Positions 37,253-47,511 of a stretch of DNA of 64,000 nt are shown one piece after another. Origin of the DNA: Fredinandcohnia quinoae. Its GTDB lineage: Bacteria > Bacillota > Bacilli > Bacillales > Bacillaceae_L. Location: contig NZ_JAKTTI010000004.1 in the NCBI RefSeq assembly GCF_022427965.1, positions 62,001 to 126,000 on the forward strand. Reading direction: 5' to 3'. The first letter of the stretch is position 1; the number at the start of each line of letters is the position of its first letter. The position numbers and the translations under genes were made by a program. Below the pieces are notes generated by a model that ran no database searches, was not told where the DNA came from, and saw only the letters and a program-made list of their open reading frames with translations.

Positions 37253-38539
37253 TTATTCTTCCATATATCCTACAAATCCTATGCCTCCAGAAGAATCGTC
37301 CCATGATTGTTCTTTTTGTTTCTGATGCAGTGATTTAAGCTCGGCGCATAACCGGGTAACATTGACCTCCTTCTCATAATGCCACTCTAAAGCTATCGAA
37401 GTATATAATTCATTTAGCTGAGCATAAGAGAAATCTTTTGTTACTTCCACAACCTCCGTAATCTCTTCCTCTGAAAGAATCTGTTCTATTTTTTTATTCA
37501 TCAAGTATTGAAAACGAAGCTCCTTCGTTGGCAGTTTGATTTCATACGCACGGTCGAATCGCCCTGAGCGGTTCATCATAGCAGGATCAATTTTTTCAGG
37601 ATAATTTGTTGTTCCAATAAGGAAAACCCCTTCTTTGGAGGTAGCACCATCAAGTGTGTTCAAAAAAACCGATCGAACATCAGCAGGCATTGAGTCAATA
37701 TCCTCAATCACCAACACCATCGGCGAAAGTTTTAAAACAGAGGAAAAGACTTCTTTGATTGAATAGCTTGAGGTATATTCGGTAATCTGCCAATAGGCCA
37801 CAGGTGCATGTATACTGCTGGCAATCGACTTCACTAACGTTGTTTTACCATTTCCAGGCTTCCCGTATAACAGTATCCCACGTTTATACGGAATATTATA
37901 CGTTTTAAAAAATTCACCACCATCCATGAAGAATTCATCAATGGAGCGGTAAATTTCCTTTTTTAATGAATCTTCTAGAAAAACATCCTCTCTTTTGACC
38001 ATGGATGTAATGCTTTCAATTTCTGTTTCAACACCATCATCCGTATCCGTGAAAACTGTGACATAGTTTTTAATATAATCTCTTTTTCGCTTCAGCACAT
38101 ACTGTAGAAAAGTAACTAAGCTAGAATCATTTTTAGCAAAAATCAGGTCATAACTTCGTTCCCCATCACTTGTAAAAACCTGTACCTTGGCAAGTGCCAC
38201 CTGATAGTATGGATAATAATATAGACTATTTTCAACCCTTGGTTTCACAATGAACTCCATTACCCTATCTGTATGGTTAGATGATATCGTCTTCGTCTCT
38301 GCTTCATGATAAATATGAGAGATTAACCGCACTTCTGGGGATGCCTCTTTCAAGTCCTCTTCAAGAATATCCCAAATCTCATTTGATGTATCCTCATCCG
38401 AATACATATAAAACTCAGTATTGGTTTCTTCAACTAGCTTCTCCAGAATGGTAGAAACCACTTTACCATAGTCAAAATAATAAGGGAGCGTCTCCCTGTC
38501 AATCTCTTCTATTTTAAAAAGTACGTGTTTACTGCTCAT
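37253..38539 (-). CDS. BCS1-like AAA ATPase
   Basis: A 428-residue AAA+ protein. The N-terminal ~200 residues have no recognised family. The AAA module has Walker A (LYGKPGNGKTTLVKS, about residue 227), Walker B (VLVIEDIDSMP, about 277), sensor-1 (IGTTNYPEKIDPAMM) and the arginine-finger region NRSGRFDRA. It most resembles BCS1-type AAA proteins. There is no membrane span, unlike mitochondrial Bcs1. Substrate and role are unknown. Start ATG 38539 has AAAAGGAG upstream. It stands alone, between the siderophore operon and malic enzyme. Confidence 0.88.
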   Translation of the reverse strand: MSSKHVLFKIEEIDRETLPYYFDYGKVVSTILEKLVEETNTEFYMYSDEDTSNEIWDILEEDLKEASPEVRLISHIYHEAETKTISSNHTDRVMEFIVKPRVENSLYYYPYYQVALAKVQVFTSDGERSYDLIFAKNDSSLVTFLQYVLKRKRDYIKNYVTVFTDTDDGVETEIESITSMVKREDVFLEDSLKKEIYRSIDEFFMDGGEFFKTYNIPYKRGILLYGKPGNGKTTLVKSIASSIHAPVAYWQITEYTSSYSIKEVFSSVLKLSPMVLVIEDIDSMPADVRSVFLNTLDGATSKEGVFLIGTTNYPEKIDPAMMNRSGRFDRAYEIKLPTKELRFQYLMNKKIEQILSEEEITEVVEVTKDFSYAQLNELYTSIALEWHYEKEVNVTRLCAELKSLHQKQKEQSWDDSSGGIGFVGYMEE

Positions 38540-38661
38540 GCAATTCTCCTTTTAATCTATTAAACTTGTGTATTTAATTCATTATCTATTTTACAAGAAA
38601 TGTCTTTTGGAAGATACATATTTTATCTACCTTACTATTCAATCCAATTACAAACTAAAAG

Positions 38662-38700
38662 ACCCCAAATTCGTAAGAGAACTTTAAACGAATTCGGGGT
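38662..38700 (-). terminator. Terminator after malic enzyme gene
   Basis: ACCCCAAATTCG/CGAATTCGGGGT stem with one mismatch, located just downstream of the minus-strand malic enzyme stop. Confidence 0.78.
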
Positions 38701-38718
38701 TTGTCTAATTTTGTATTT

Positions 38719-40431
38719 CTACAGACTTTTTATTTCCTTATATCTCGGCTTCCACATTGCTTCATCAACCGCTTTTTCTATATCATCAATTTCAGCTTTT
38801 GCAATCCCCTCTGAGATAGCAGCTCTTGCCACTTCTATAGCCACAAATTTTGATACATCCGCCAATTGATCAATTGAAGGTAGCAGAGAGGAGCCTAGTG
38901 TGCTGCTGTCTGATTTTTGAGCAACCGCATTTGCAGCCGCGGCAAACATTCCTTTTGAGATTATTTTCGCCTTTGATACAATTGCTCCAAGACCTAGTCC
39001 TGGAAAAACAAATGCATTGTTGGACTGGCCGATTTCAAAATGAATACCATTATATTCGACCGTATCAAATGGGCTGCCAGTAGCAATTAATGCCTTACCA
39101 TCTGTCCAGTTGATAAGATCCTCTGGTATGGCTTCAGCTAGCGAAGTCGGGTTAGACATCGGCATAATAATTGGTCTTTCCACATGTTTGGCCAATTCCT
39201 TAACTATTTCCTCTGTAAATGCACCAGCTTGTCCTGATGTGCCAATTAGAATTGTCGGCTTAACCCGTTTCACTACTTCTAGTAATGGAATAATGCCAGT
39301 ATCATCCCTTTGCCATCCTTGAACTTCTTCTGTTCGACGTATATAAGGCATTTGAAATTTGAGAACTTCCGGAGTGCTATCGGTCAATAAACCACGAAAA
39401 TCATATGCCCAGAAGCGACTATATGCTTCTTCTCTCGGTAAACCCTCCAGAATCATTGCCTCTACCATTTGGTCTGCATTACCAATACCAGCAGCACCTG
39501 GTCCAAATACCAGAACCCTTTGGTCTTTTAACGGAATTCCTGTTACACGTAAGGCAGACATAACCGCAGCAAGGGTAACCGCACCTGTCCCCTGGATATC
39601 ATCATTAAAGGTTAGGATTTGATCGCTATATTTCTCCATTATATTCCTTGCATTTACATTCCCAAGGTCTTCCCAGTGAATCAATATTTCTGGAAAGAAT
39701 TTACGTGCAGACGAAACGAATAACTCGATGAATCGCTCATATCGTTCCCCACTAACACGTGGAAACCTGTTGCCAATATAGAATGGGTCATTAGTTAAAT
39801 GCTTATTATTGGTCCCAACATCCAATACAATCGGAAGCACACGGCTCGGATCAATACCAGCAGCTGCGGTGTACACAGCTAATTTTCCGATTGCAATATT
39901 TATACCTCCTACCCCTTGATCACCGATACCAAGAATGCTTTCGGAGTCTGTCACAACAATTAAATCAATTCCATCTCGATACGTTTTAAAGTTTTCAAAA
40001 GCACTTTCTATTGCTTCTGGATTTTCAATTGATAAATACATTCCACCAGGAAGATGATACTCATGTGAGTATCTCATAATAGCTTCCCCTACCGTTGGTG
40101 TGTATATTATTGGGAGCATCTCACTTAAATGATTTTTTAGTAAATGATAAAAAAGCACCACATTGCGATTATATAGATCGTAAAGAACCCCGTTTTTAAA
40201 GAAATTATTTGTCCGTGCAGAATAACGCTCATACGCTCTTTCTGCTTGCTCTTCAAGCGTTAGAACACGTGGAGGTAATAAACCTTGAAGCCCAAGTTCA
40301 TCCCTTTCCTCTTCAGTAAAAGCGCTCCCTTTATTCAAAAATCGGTTAGCTAAAAGCTCTTTTCCTCTTAATTTTGTATAAATAATATTTTTTGTATGAT
40401 CCAAAGTTGTCACGAAACTTCCTTCTTTCAT
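38719..40431 (-). CDS. NAD-dependent malic enzyme
   Basis: A 570-residue malic enzyme of the long (SfcA/MaeA) class, decarboxylating malate to pyruvate. Family segments are YTPTVGEA, the catalytic-lysine region [10 protein letters not shown]..., the metal-binding [12 protein letters not shown] and [11 protein letters not shown] segments, and the NAD site [11 protein letters not shown] (about residue 315). Bacillus carries several malic enzymes; which paralogue this is cannot be decided. ATG 40431 is kept as the start; GTG 40413 with GAAGG upstream is a credible alternative, six residues shorter. Confidence 0.94.
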   Translation of the reverse strand: MKEGSFVTTLDHTKNIIYTKLRGKELLANRFLNKGSAFTEEERDELGLQGLLPPRVLTLEEQAERAYERYSARTNNFFKNGVLYDLYNRNVVLFYHLLKNHLSEMLPIIYTPTVGEAIMRYSHEYHLPGGMYLSIENPEAIESAFENFKTYRDGIDLIVVTDSESILGIGDQGVGGINIAIGKLAVYTAAAGIDPSRVLPIVLDVGTNNKHLTNDPFYIGNRFPRVSGERYERFIELFVSSARKFFPEILIHWEDLGNVNARNIMEKYSDQILTFNDDIQGTGAVTLAAVMSALRVTGIPLKDQRVLVFGPGAAGIGNADQMVEAMILEGLPREEAYSRFWAYDFRGLLTDSTPEVLKFQMPYIRRTEEVQGWQRDDTGIIPLLEVVKRVKPTILIGTSGQAGAFTEEIVKELAKHVERPIIMPMSNPTSLAEAIPEDLINWTDGKALIATGSPFDTVEYNGIHFEIGQSNNAFVFPGLGLGAIVSKAKIISKGMFAAAANAVAQKSDSSTLGSSLLPSIDQLADVSKFVAIEVARAAISEGIAKAEIDDIEKAVDEAMWKPRYKEIKSL

Positions 40432-40540
40432 TTCTATTTCCTTTTGAACTGATTTCCATCTTTCAAAAAATGTCTTAATGACAGTATTTTATAGATTTTC
40501 CTTAGTGTCTCCATGCTTAATTAACTTATATCGCATTTTT

Positions 40541-41248
40541 CTAAACCGTCATCTTCCAATTGGATAGAGCCAACCAGTGCTCGCTTTCCTTATAATGAGG
40601 TATTATTTTCCCAACGAGACGCCAGAAGGAGCGGTCATGATTAAGATGAACCATATGACACATTTCATGAACGACAACGTAGTCGATTACCTCTTTTGGT
40701 GCCATTGCCAGTCTCCAATTGAAGGTTAACTGCAGCCTCGAGTCACAGGTTCCCCATGTAGTCTTGCTATCAGAGATTCGAATGGAACGTGGTTTTGTTT
40801 TGAAATTACTTTGGTAGTAAGCGATACTTTCACCAACTAACACCTTACATCGCTGATAATAAAAGCGTTTTAAAGCTTGTCTAATAAATCCATCCTCCAC
40901 CAGTTTCACGTAGATTACTAACTTATCCCCCTCAAGCACCACATAATCCCGTTCGATCTGTTTGTCTTGAAGGATCTCTATGGGATAAGTTTTTCCTAAA
41001 TAAAGAAGGCTCTCACTGTGTTTATAGTCTTTTATCTTTGGCCCTTGCAACCTATCCTTCATTTCTTCTAATCTTTCCTGAATAAGATCCCAATTATCCT
41101 CTAATACTTGGTGTACTCTTTCATTTGGTATCCCTTTCGGAGCCTGTACTTCAACATTTCCATAGCTATCTACCGATATTCCAATTGAAGATCGATTTTT
41201 GTACTTTATCTCATAACGAATTGTCTGACCTAAATAGGTATGTATCAT
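40541..41248 (-). CDS. YgjP/UTP-pyrophosphatase-like metal-dependent hydrolase (DUF45)
   Basis: A 235-residue protein of the M48/YgjP family with the zinc-binding HEMCH motif (about residue 193) followed by HLNHDRSFW, giving the third ligand. It also has the family's TWGTCDS and LTFNWRLAMAP segments. Members are annotated as SprT-like or M48 metallopeptidases, and biochemical roles vary. It is 19 bp downstream of the DUF1456 gene and probably co-transcribed. Start ATG 41248 has GTGGTGATGAT upstream. Confidence 0.88.
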   Translation of the reverse strand: MIHTYLGQTIRYEIKYKNRSSIGISVDSYGNVEVQAPKGIPNERVHQVLEDNWDLIQERLEEMKDRLQGPKIKDYKHSESLLYLGKTYPIEILQDKQIERDYVVLEGDKLVIYVKLVEDGFIRQALKRFYYQRCKVLVGESIAYYQSNFKTKPRSIRISDSKTTWGTCDSRLQLTFNWRLAMAPKEVIDYVVVHEMCHMVHLNHDRSFWRLVGKIIPHYKESEHWLALSNWKMTV

Positions 41249-41266
41249 ATCATCACCACAGTGCCA

Positions 41267-41764
41267 CTATCCTCTGTATTTGATAGTTAGTCCTTTTAAG
41301 AAGTATCTGGCGAAGTTATCTAAACATACTTTATAATTTTTATGACCTTCTTTTCTTAATAGAGCTCCAAGTTCTCCCTTTGTTACGATAATTCCCGCTT
41401 TATCAAATATATCAAGCATATCCTCAGTAGTTAACGCTAGAGCTATTTTCACTTTCTTTAAAAGGAGATTATTAACATTTGAACTTTTGGTTACTATTGG
41501 TTCTGGAGTAGTTTGTTGTCCTGGTTTCGGCTCTTGTTTCCCCCTTTTAAAGATAATTAATCCATTCAAAAATGAATCAAACATCCTGTTATTACATTTT
41601 ATTTGTTCAGAATCCCCTTCTTCATCAACATCTGACTTCATGAGAATCTTTACTACCTCTGGTACGGAAACTTCTTCCCCACCCAGTTTAAATATCTCAA
41701 CCATTTCCTTATTTTTTAAATCTAACGCATAGCGCAAACGAATTAATATATCATTATTTTCCAT
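41267..41764 (-). CDS. DUF1456 family protein (YehS-like)
   Basis: A 165-residue protein with two related ~65-residue helical units (MENNDILIRLRYALDL... and NLLLKKVKIALALTTEDM...), the duplicated DUF1456 arrangement seen in E. coli YehS, joined by a proline/threonine-rich linker. Function unknown. Start ATG 41764 is set by GGGAGG upstream. Confidence 0.87.
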   Translation of the reverse strand: MENNDILIRLRYALDLKNKEMVEIFKLGGEEVSVPEVVKILMKSDVDEEGDSEQIKCNNRMFDSFLNGLIIFKRGKQEPKPGQQTTPEPIVTKSSNVNNLLLKKVKIALALTTEDMLDIFDKAGIIVTKGELGALLRKEGHKNYKVCLDNFARYFLKGLTIKYRG

Positions 41765-41952
41765 TAATAGACCTCCCATTTATAAAACGGATGCCTGTCA
41801 TTCATAGCATCAGACACTATTATATCAATGTATGGTACCAAAATAAATGTGAACAGTTATGTCCATTGATCTCCATTTATTAGCAGCTGCTTTGAACTAA
41901 CCCTGTGCTTCATAAAAATATCAGGTTATAATGTTGATAAGTGGGTGATGTA

Positions 41953-42579
41953 TTGAAAAAGAAAATTCTAAAACGGAGAAATATGATAACTGCCGCTAAG
42001 AGACTATTCACTGAATACGGGTTTGAAAATACAACGATGCAAAATATTGCCGATGAGGCAAGAGTAGGAGTAGCCACTTTATTTCGTTATTTTCCTAAGA
42101 AAGACCTGCTGATCATTGAAGTGGTTAAAGATGCAATCGACCAACAAGCTCCGCGGTTTGAAGAGATTTTAAAGTCCCATAAAACAGGCATTGAAAAAAT
42201 TGACGACGTATTAACGACCTATATTGGTTTTATTTCTGAAGAGAATCGTGAATCGGCTATGCTACTAGAAGCCTTTGAATTATACATTGCCTTTATACCG
42301 ATTGAAAAGGAATTATTAGAAGAGGTTGAAGCGGCCTATCGAAAAATAGGGAATATCATTTCAACCATTTTTAAAGAGGGAAGAAATGATGGGAGTATCA
42401 AGCCAACATTAAGTCATGAAATGCTTTCGAATACAATTCTAAATATGTTTGGTACAGCGGTAAAAAAGTATTCCTTATATACATTACTGCCAGATACCAT
42501 TATTCCTTCTCCTAATAAAGAGGAACTTATTATGGTAAAAAATAGTCTTTTATCTTACTTAAAAAATGAACCATTATAA
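41953..42579 (+). CDS. TetR/AcrR family regulator
   Basis: A repressor of about 208 residues with an N-terminal helix-turn-helix (about residues 8-55: RNMITAAKRLFTEYGFENTTMQNIADEARVG...FRYF) and a helical ligand-binding domain. TTG 41953 is favoured because GGTGAT lies just before it; an in-frame GTG at 41941 is the alternative. It is convergent with the SRPBCC / flavoprotein genes and may control them and the divergent SDR (inference). Confidence 0.9.
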   Translation: MKKKILKRRNMITAAKRLFTEYGFENTTMQNIADEARVGVATLFRYFPKKDLLIIEVVKDAIDQQAPRFEEILKSHKTGIEKIDDVLTTYIGFISEENRESAMLLEAFELYIAFIPIEKELLEEVEAAYRKIGNIISTIFKEGRNDGSIKPTLSHEMLSNTILNMFGTAVKKYSLYTLLPDTIIPSPNKEELIMVKNSLLSYLKNEPL

Positions 42580-42580
42580 A

Positions 42581-42611
42581 AAGCGGTCTCGCAAAATGAG
42601 ACCGCTATTTT
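42581..42611. terminator. Bidirectional terminator
   Basis: AAGCGGTCTC/GAGACCGCT stem and ATTTT tail between the convergent TetR and SRPBCC genes. Confidence 0.87.
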
Positions 42612-42612
42612 C

Positions 42613-43065
42613 TTATTTTACTAGATTAATTTCTAACAATTTCTCCACAATTGCATCTGTCAGGTCTTTTGCTGTTTGTGGAACAAACTTCGTCAAAATT
42701 TGATTAACCATTGCCCCCATCATACCACCAGCAGTGATATCAAGATGTCCGGACATTTTCGTTGTTTTTTCATCAATGGCTTCAGCACGGAAAAAGCCTC
42801 CACCTTTAAAGTTGTCTGATATACCTTTTAAATCAAAGGTGACTTCAGAAGGTTCATTCCATTCTTGAATATCAATTTGTAACTTAACAGTCTTTTTCAT
42901 AAAACCTAAGTCACCTTTGAAAGCCCAAGTGGATTGACGCTCGCTTAAAATTTCATGTTCAATATATCCTGGTACAAGTGGAGCCCAGTTGTTCATATCG
43001 TGAACAAAATTCCAAATTGTTTGAATATCTAATGGTACTTCGACTGTATGTGTTCCTTGTGGCAT
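42613..43065 (-). CDS. SRPBCC/CoxG-like protein
   Basis: A 150-residue START/SRPBCC-fold protein resembling carbon-monoxide-dehydrogenase subunit G (CoxG): an N-terminal VPLDIQTIWNFVHDMNNW ligand-cavity helix and a C-terminal GMMGAMVNQILTKFVPQ helix. Such proteins bind hydrophobic ligands or quinones. No CO dehydrogenase genes are present. Directly downstream of the KstD-like flavoprotein gene in the same direction (35 bp), so probably a partner of that enzyme. Start ATG 43065 fits GGGAAGGTG upstream. Confidence 0.83.
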   Translation of the reverse strand: MPQGTHTVEVPLDIQTIWNFVHDMNNWAPLVPGYIEHEILSERQSTWAFKGDLGFMKKTVKLQIDIQEWNEPSEVTFDLKGISDNFKGGGFFRAEAIDEKTTKMSGHLDITAGGMMGAMVNQILTKFVPQTAKDLTDAIVEKLLEINLVK

Positions 43066-43099
43066 ATTATGCACCTTCCCGTTTCTGTATAAGTTCGTA

Positions 43100-44728
43100 T
43101 TATGAATTTGCTGCGTGTTGTCCTGCTAAGAAACCAAATACCATTGCAGGTCCGATGGTTCCACCAGCACTTGGATAGATTGGACCAAGTGGATTACCTG
43201 AAGCATTTCCAGCCGCATATAATCCTTTAATTGGTTCACCTTTAAAATTAACTACTTGTCCATTTTCATTAATTTTTGGTCCACCATTTGTACCAAGTGC
43301 ACCTAAATAAATTGGTAATGCATAGAATGGACCTTTTTCAATCTTTCCTAAATTGTTCGCAGGACTTCCTCCACCGTTTGTTAATGCTTCAAATTGAATT
43401 GTTCCGCGATGGAAGTCTGAATCCACACCATTCTCACAGTATTCGTTCCATTTACGAACTTCGTCTTCTAAGCCATCTGGGTCAACACCAATTTTCTCAG
43501 CTAATTCACGAATTGAATCTGCTTGGTCTACCCATTCTGGTGCAGGTTCGCCAGGCGCCATAGTTATGATAAGCTGACTATCCTTCAGTTGTTGATCGAA
43601 AATCATCCAGTTAGGTCCTTGGTTTGGAAATTCTACTTTTACCGGATCGAAATTAAAGAATGCTCTTGGCATATCGTTATACGTTGTTCCTTCATGAACG
43701 AATCTGCGTCCATATTTATTCACGACAATAGAGTTTGGCCCCTGTCGACCGCCACCAAGCTGAGCCATCACATTATCTTCATATTCAAATGTTGGGTCCA
43801 CCATTGCCGGGTACCACCATGCTTCACTCATATTTTCAAGTGCAGCTCCAGCTTTCATCGCCATCATAAGTGCGTCCCCTTCATTACCTGGAGGTGTTAC
43901 CGGATGCGTGAATTCAGCTTTTAGGAACGCCTTAACTAATTGCTTATTCCATTCAAATCCTCCAGATGCAAGAATAATCCCTTTACGGGCAGCGAAACGC
44001 AAGACTTCACCATCTTTTGTCTCTGCAACAACTCCGATAGCTTGTCCATTCTCGCCCATGATTAATTCCTTACCAGCAGTTTCAATTAATGTTTCTACAC
44101 CACGATCCAAGCAAGCTTTAAATAAAGAAGCAATTAATGAACGGCCCATGGTAACAATATTGTTTTGCATACGTTCAGCCACTAGTTGGAAATCAATTCC
44201 CCCAACTGCTCCACCTTCTTCTAATGTAAGAGGAGGGAAAAGTGGATTTTGACGTACTAATGAACCCCATTCACCAATTTCATTTAAATCAAATGGAGCT
44301 GGGTCAAGTGAACGTGTTCCTTGCTTCAATGCCTCATCCATACGCGCGTAATATTCAGGATAAGACTTTGGAGAAACAAATTTAACTGGTGTATGGTCAT
44401 GTAAAAATTTAATTATTTCATGACCTTTATCCACGAAAGTTTCAATCATATGATCATCAGCTCTGTTAAGTGCTAATCGTTTGATAAAATTAATTGCTTC
44501 CTCACGATTGTCTTCAAATCCTTGTTCTTTCATATAGTGATTTAAAGGAATCCAAGGAACTCCTCCTGAGAATGCTGTAGTACCACCAATTTGGTGAGTC
44601 TTTTCTAGCACAAGAACTTTGGCACCGTTTTCAGATGCTCCCACAGCAGCTGTTAATGCAGCACCACCTGTACCTAAAACTATGACATCAACTTCTTTAT
44701 CCCAATGTGTAGACATTGAACTTGACAT
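43100..44728 (-). CDS. FAD-dependent oxidoreductase, 3-ketosteroid dehydrogenase-like
   Basis: A 542-residue flavoprotein of the fumarate reductase/KstD superfamily. The N-terminal dinucleotide fold (VLGTGGAALTAA with LVLEKTHQIGGTTAFSGG) and C-terminal FAD closing segment (GLYAAGNASGNPLGPIYPSAGGTIGPAMVFG) are clear. KstD enzymes introduce a 1,2 double bond in 3-ketosteroids, but Bacillus homologues act on unknown substrates. A CoxG-like gene follows and an SDR gene is divergent, a set fitting oxidation of a hydrophobic alcohol/ketone (inference). Confidence 0.88.
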   Translation of the reverse strand: MSSSMSTHWDKEVDVIVLGTGGAALTAAVGASENGAKVLVLEKTHQIGGTTAFSGGVPWIPLNHYMKEQGFEDNREEAINFIKRLALNRADDHMIETFVDKGHEIIKFLHDHTPVKFVSPKSYPEYYARMDEALKQGTRSLDPAPFDLNEIGEWGSLVRQNPLFPPLTLEEGGAVGGIDFQLVAERMQNNIVTMGRSLIASLFKACLDRGVETLIETAGKELIMGENGQAIGVVAETKDGEVLRFAARKGIILASGGFEWNKQLVKAFLKAEFTHPVTPPGNEGDALMMAMKAGAALENMSEAWWYPAMVDPTFEYEDNVMAQLGGGRQGPNSIVVNKYGRRFVHEGTTYNDMPRAFFNFDPVKVEFPNQGPNWMIFDQQLKDSQLIITMAPGEPAPEWVDQADSIRELAEKIGVDPDGLEDEVRKWNEYCENGVDSDFHRGTIQFEALTNGGGSPANNLGKIEKGPFYALPIYLGALGTNGGPKINENGQVVNFKGEPIKGLYAAGNASGNPLGPIYPSAGGTIGPAMVFGFLAGQHAANS

Positions 44729-44900
44729 AAAATCATCCCCTTTGGTATTTTTGATAGTGACGCTATCAATAATTAAATTATCAGTGATTTATTTTATTTT
44801 TTCAAGATAATTTTTTTATTTTATGAATTTTATCTTAAATGTAGCTTATCTAAGAAAGAATTGAAGTAATACTAAAGTGAACAAAAAAGGAGAGATGGTT

Positions 44901-45662
44901 TTGGGCCGTTTAAATGATAAGGTCGCTATTATTACAGGAAGCGGATCAGGTATTGGGAAAGAAATCGCATTAACCTATGGAAAAGAAGGGGCAAAAATTG
45001 TTGTTGCAGATTTCAATGAAGATGGATTAAAACAAACAGTTGCAGAATTAAAAGATCTAGGTGTAGAGGCTATCGGCATTAAAGTAAACGTTACCAATGA
45101 AGAAGATATTGCTAACATGGTAGATGAATCAGTAAAAGCCTTTGGTACTGTAGACATTTTGGTAAATAACGCAGGTATATCTGACCACATGCAAGCTGCA
45201 GGAAATGTAACAGATGAAGTATGGGAACGTGTGATGAACATAAATGTGACAAGCGTTATGCGAGGTGTTCGTAAAGTTCTTCCTATTTTTCAGGAAAAAG
45301 GACATGGGAACATTATTAACATGGCTTCCATTTCTGGCTTAACTGGTGGTCGTGGAGGATTAGCTTATACTGCTTCAAAACATGCCGTTGTCGGTATGAC
45401 AAAAAATATTGCCTCTCAATACGGTCCACAGAATATTCGTTGTAATGCAATTGGGCCAGCACATGTTCCAACACCTTTAACAAATAATATGTCTAATATC
45501 GATGAATTCGGTATGGGAGTAGCTACCCGTGGTGTCGGCTTAATGACAAAAGCAGGTTCAACACAAGAAATCGCTAATATTGCTCTATTCTTAGCCTCTG
45601 AGGAATCAGCATATGTTAACGGCGTTACGATTGCTGCTGATTTTGGATGGAGTGCATACTAA
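44901..45662 (+). CDS. Short-chain dehydrogenase/reductase
   Basis: A 253-residue classical SDR: TGSGSGIGKE cofactor motif, NNAG, catalytic serine in NMASISG and YTASK. It is related to the SDR at 13646-14404. TTG 44901 (reading MGRLNDKVAII) is the best start, with AAAAGGAG 8 nt upstream. Divergent from the KstD-like gene, across ~170 bp that should hold both promoters. Confidence 0.92.
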   Translation: MGRLNDKVAIITGSGSGIGKEIALTYGKEGAKIVVADFNEDGLKQTVAELKDLGVEAIGIKVNVTNEEDIANMVDESVKAFGTVDILVNNAGISDHMQAAGNVTDEVWERVMNINVTSVMRGVRKVLPIFQEKGHGNIINMASISGLTGGRGGLAYTASKHAVVGMTKNIASQYGPQNIRCNAIGPAHVPTPLTNNMSNIDEFGMGVATRGVGLMTKAGSTQEIANIALFLASEESAYVNGVTIAADFGWSAY

Positions 45663-45700
45663 AACTGGATATCATCTTGCTATCAAATCTAGCTAAAATA

Positions 45701-45745
45701 AAATGACCCCAGGTGCAGTAACGTATTACTTCACTCGGGTCATTT
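45701..45745. terminator. Bidirectional terminator
   Basis: AAATGACCC/GGGTCATTT stem enclosing a second partial stem, between the convergent SDR and dus genes. Confidence 0.75.
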
Positions 45746-45776
45746 ATAAGGTTTATTAAATAGTAGTTACATCATT

Positions 45777-46754
45777 TCACTGTTTCGAGTCATCAATTTC
45801 TTTTTCAAAGCGATCAAGCAATGCTCGCACTTCATCTGTTGATTTCGTGTTCATCAATTGATTCCTTAATTCACCCGCTCCGCGAAATCCTTTGACATAG
45901 ATTTTGAAAAAGCGATGAAGACCTGTGATTGAACGTGGCAAACTTTCAGAATATTGATCTTGAAGATCAAGCTGCAATCTTAAAAGATCAAGGTATTCTT
46001 TACTGCTATGCTCTTTTGGCTCTTTTTCAAAAGCAAATGGATTTTTAAAAATACCTCGTCCAATCATAACACCATCGATCCCATATTTTTCAGCAAGCTG
46101 TAGTCCAGTCTGACGGTCAGGAATGTCACCATTGATTGTCAAAAGTGTGTCTGGTGCTATCGCATCACGAAGTTTCTTAATTTCAGGAATTAGCTCCCAA
46201 TGTGCATCTACCTGGCTCATTTCCTTTCTCGTACGTAAATGAATAGAAAGGTTCGCAATATCCTGTTTTAAAATATTCGTTAGCCATTCCTCCCACTCAT
46301 TAATATCGTTATAGCCAAGTCGTGTTTTCACACTGACAGGCAGTCCACCCGCTTTTGCTGCTTGAATAAGTTCTGCTGCAACGTCTGGACGCAGAATAAG
46401 GCCACTACCTTTCCCTCTCGTTGCCACATTCGGTACTGGGCAGCCCATGTTAATATCGATACCTTTAAATCCTAACTCAGCCATGCCAATACTCATCTGA
46501 CGGAAATATTCGGGATTATCCCCCCAAATATGTGCCACCATTGGCTGTTCATCTTCTGTAAAAATCAAACGACCACGCACACTTTTCATGCCATCTGGAT
46601 GACAATAGCTATCCGAATTTGTAAATTCAGTGAAAAATACATCCGGTCGCCCGGCTTCACTTACTACGTGACGAAAAACAACATCAGTCACATCTTCCAT
46701 TGGTGCAAGTACAAAAAATGGTCGTGGTAAATCACGCCAAAAATTATCTATCAT
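45777..46754 (-). CDS. dus: tRNA-dihydrouridine synthase
   Basis: A 325-residue FMN-dependent Dus enzyme that reduces uridines in tRNA. Motifs are [12 protein letters not shown], the catalytic cysteine in [34 protein letters not shown] and [14 protein letters not shown] 46754 fits the family's usual N-terminus; an in-frame ATG at 46775 is possible, and neither has a strong ribosome site. Which of the Bacillus Dus paralogues it is cannot be told. Confidence 0.93.
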   Translation of the reverse strand: MIDNFWRDLPRPFFVLAPMEDVTDVVFRHVVSEAGRPDVFFTEFTNSDSYCHPDGMKSVRGRLIFTEDEQPMVAHIWGDNPEYFRQMSIGMAELGFKGIDINMGCPVPNVATRGKGSGLILRPDVAAELIQAAKAGGLPVSVKTRLGYNDINEWEEWLTNILKQDIANLSIHLRTRKEMSQVDAHWELIPEIKKLRDAIAPDTLLTINGDIPDRQTGLQLAEKYGIDGVMIGRGIFKNPFAFEKEPKEHSSKEYLDLLRLQLDLQDQYSESLPRSITGLHRFFKIYVKGFRGAGELRNQLMNTKSTDEVRALLDRFEKEIDDSKQ

Positions 46755-46775
46755 TTCAAACTCAAATCCTCTCAT

Positions 46776-47263
46776 TATGGATACAACTTTAAACTCACGG
46801 CATAAAATAATATACCAATCGTTACACTCATATCATGCTTAATAAAGTGAACTTCAATCAGTTGGGGTTTTACTGCCAGTTAATGCTGGATAAATTATTA
46901 TCAAACAAAAAGACATATGATCATTAATAATTTGTGAAAATCTGCATTATTTATTTTACCGAAAATCGGTTCTGAATGGTAATTTTATTAATAAAGGCCC
47001 TGTTTTTATTCATTGCTGGTTTTCGTGTAGGTATGGGAAAGGGAATGCATAAGCGGAGAATTTCCCGCTATTGTATATAGAAGTACTTAAAATGCCGATA
47101 TAAGAGGAAATATTCCTGTTAACTGTTCTAATTAAAGCAAAATCCAAAGATTTCAATACAATAAGCGAAAAAACTTCCCTAATTTTGAAGGAAATATGGG
47201 TATTTCCAGATTTAAAAGGAGTTTTTCCTTTTATTTTGCAAACACAGTAAATCAGAGACAAAA
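46776..47263. other. 490-bp intergenic stretch, no convincing gene
   Basis: Only an 83-residue minus-strand reading (47261-47010) is open here. It lacks a ribosome site and protein-like composition, and it runs through AT-rich sequence with short palindromic pieces (GGAAATATGGGTATTTCC near 47190). I see no RNA gene. It separates the housekeeping dus gene from the toxin locus and may be a degraded or repeat region. Confidence 0.4.
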
Positions 47264-47265
47264 CA

Positions 47266-47305
47266 AAAAGCAGGTGTATAGATTTTTTCTATATCAACTG
47301 CTTTT
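47266..47305. terminator. Hairpin terminator
   Basis: AAAAGCAG-GTGTATAGA pairs with TCTATATCAA-CTGCTTTT (one or two mismatches) with T/A tails on both sides. It marks the left border of the toxin/immunity array. Confidence 0.65.
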
Positions 47306-47400
47306 CTATTATATCAAATCCAACCACGCAATTTAACTTTGATCGTAATTAGATCAAAGATAGTAAATATATACAAAAAAACAATTCCTTTTCTAACAAA

Positions 47401-47449
47401 AAAACATATGTAAAGTAAGAGCATATGACATCTCCTTCACATATGTTTT
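47401..47449. repeat. ACATATGT hairpin element, copy 1
   Basis: AAAACATATGTAAAG (47401-47415) pairs with CTTCACATATGTTTT (47435-47449). Related hairpins recur at 50862, 52465, 54061 and about 54780, each in a gap of the immunity array. Upstream flank AAAGATAGTAAATA is also shared with the copy at 52465. Could be a terminator for the ankyrin gene (minus strand) or a cassette-boundary repeat. Confidence 0.75.
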
Positions 47450-47511
47450 GGAATCTCAATAAAAATCACATTATCATCCATCAAATAATAAAGACTTGGT
47501 TATAGATCAAA

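Noticed and set aside
47010-47261. 83-residue minus-strand reading
   Set aside because: No ribosome site, atypical composition and no recognisable domain; treated as intergenic.
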